This document shows positions 5,153-5,449 of a DNA stretch of 5,449 bases, one piece after another. The DNA is from an uncultured Lachnospiraceae bacterium (GTDB lineage Bacteria; Bacillota; Clostridia; Lachnospirales; Lachnospiraceae): NCBI GenBank assembly GCA_934418055.1, contig CAKRWX010000181.1:1-5449 (forward strand), written 5' to 3'. How positions within the stretch are numbered: position 1 is the first letter of the stretch; each line of letters opens with the position of its first letter. A program made the translations under genes and the position numbers. The notes beneath the pieces were generated by a model, which had not been told where the DNA came from, searched no databases, and saw nothing but the letters and a program-made list of their open reading frames with translations.

Positions 5153-5449
5153 TTACCGCAGTTCTTTCACCAGCAACAATCTCTGTCCCTCTTTGACCTC
5201 TTCCTGGTCCAGCTCATTCATCTCCATCACATGATCTACAGTCGTGTGGAACCGTTTTGCCACATCCCAGAGCCGGTCGCCTTTCTTCATAATATAACCG
5301 GTAATTCCTGGAAGGGCTTTTAAGCTTTCCATATCCAGCGGCTTTTCCTGTATCTCCGTGATCACCGGACAGCGAACCGGCTGAAGGGCCAGAAGTTCCA
5401 GATTTAATACCGCCCGCACCTCAATGGTATCATTTCCTGCCATAACGGA
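5153..5449 (-). CDS. SPOCS (DUF3794)/LysM spore-coat-type protein, C-terminal 98 residues (N-terminus beyond the right edge)
   Basis: The frame is open to the right edge, so the ATG at 5443 is internal and the gene is partial; the stop TAA is at 5155-5153. Visible residues 1-37 (IEVRAVLNLELLALQPVRCPV and on) look like the end of a SPOCS/DUF3794 repeat. Residues 50-95 are a LysM domain: GYIMKKGDRLWDVAKRFHTT, then VMEMNEL and EGQRLLLV. Proteins with SPOCS repeats and one C-terminal LysM occur in spore-forming Clostridia. The best-known is C. difficile SipL, whose LysM domain binds the coat ATPase SpoIVA, so a forespore-surface, coat-assembly role is likely. Assignment as the SipL equivalent needs the missing N-terminus, so no gene symbol is given. 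The alternative is another DUF3794-LysM paralogue. Confidence 0.8.
   Translation of the reverse strand, partial: SVMAGNDTIEVRAVLNLELLALQPVRCPVITEIQEKPLDMESLKALPGITGYIMKKGDRLWDVAKRFHTTVDHVMEMNELDQEEVKEGQRLLLVKELR

Overview
The window looks like a chromosomal segment of a spore-forming, anaerobic Firmicute of the Clostridia, most likely Lachnospiraceae. The reasons are strong GGAGG ribosome sites, consensus sigma-A-type promoters, an AgrC/AgrA-style LytTR/GHKL pair, a clostridial-type P-II/Amt pair, and the end of a SPOCS-LysM spore-coat-type protein. The taxon is an inference from style and protein families, not from a marker gene.

Left part (1-2759). A secreted, very acidic protein is cut by the left edge and reads leftward from 491. 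It is divergent from a two-gene rightward operon, a LytTR response regulator (711-1442) and a GHKL membrane histidine kinase (1443-2759), whose stop and start codons abut. The shared 219-bp intergenic region has a good promoter for each direction (both TTGATT-N17). Between them lies a 10-bp tandem direct repeat placed where a LytTR regulator would bind. The simplest reading is a signal-sensing system controlling itself and possibly the divergent secreted protein. No agrB/agrD-type peptide genes are present.

Centre (2760-4662). This is a nitrogen-uptake unit: a perfect TTGACA-N16-TATAAT promoter, a short leader, a P-II protein (glnK type, 2907-3245), a 181-bp gap and an Amt ammonium channel (3427-4662). 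Both non-coding stretches can fold in two mutually exclusive ways, one of which is a hairpin followed by a T-run. The unit therefore looks like it is controlled twice by transcription attenuation. This is the most interesting part of the window.

Right part (4659-5449, leftward). A small GIY-YIG domain protein (UPF0213/YhbQ-YazA type, 4659-4922) overlaps the end of amt tail-to-tail by 4 bp. Upstream of it is a 230-bp non-coding stretch rich in inverted repeats, with a candidate promoter. The last feature is the C-terminus of a SPOCS (DUF3794)/LysM protein resembling the C. difficile coat-assembly factor SipL, cut by the right edge.

No rRNA, tRNA, CRISPR array or mobile element was seen.
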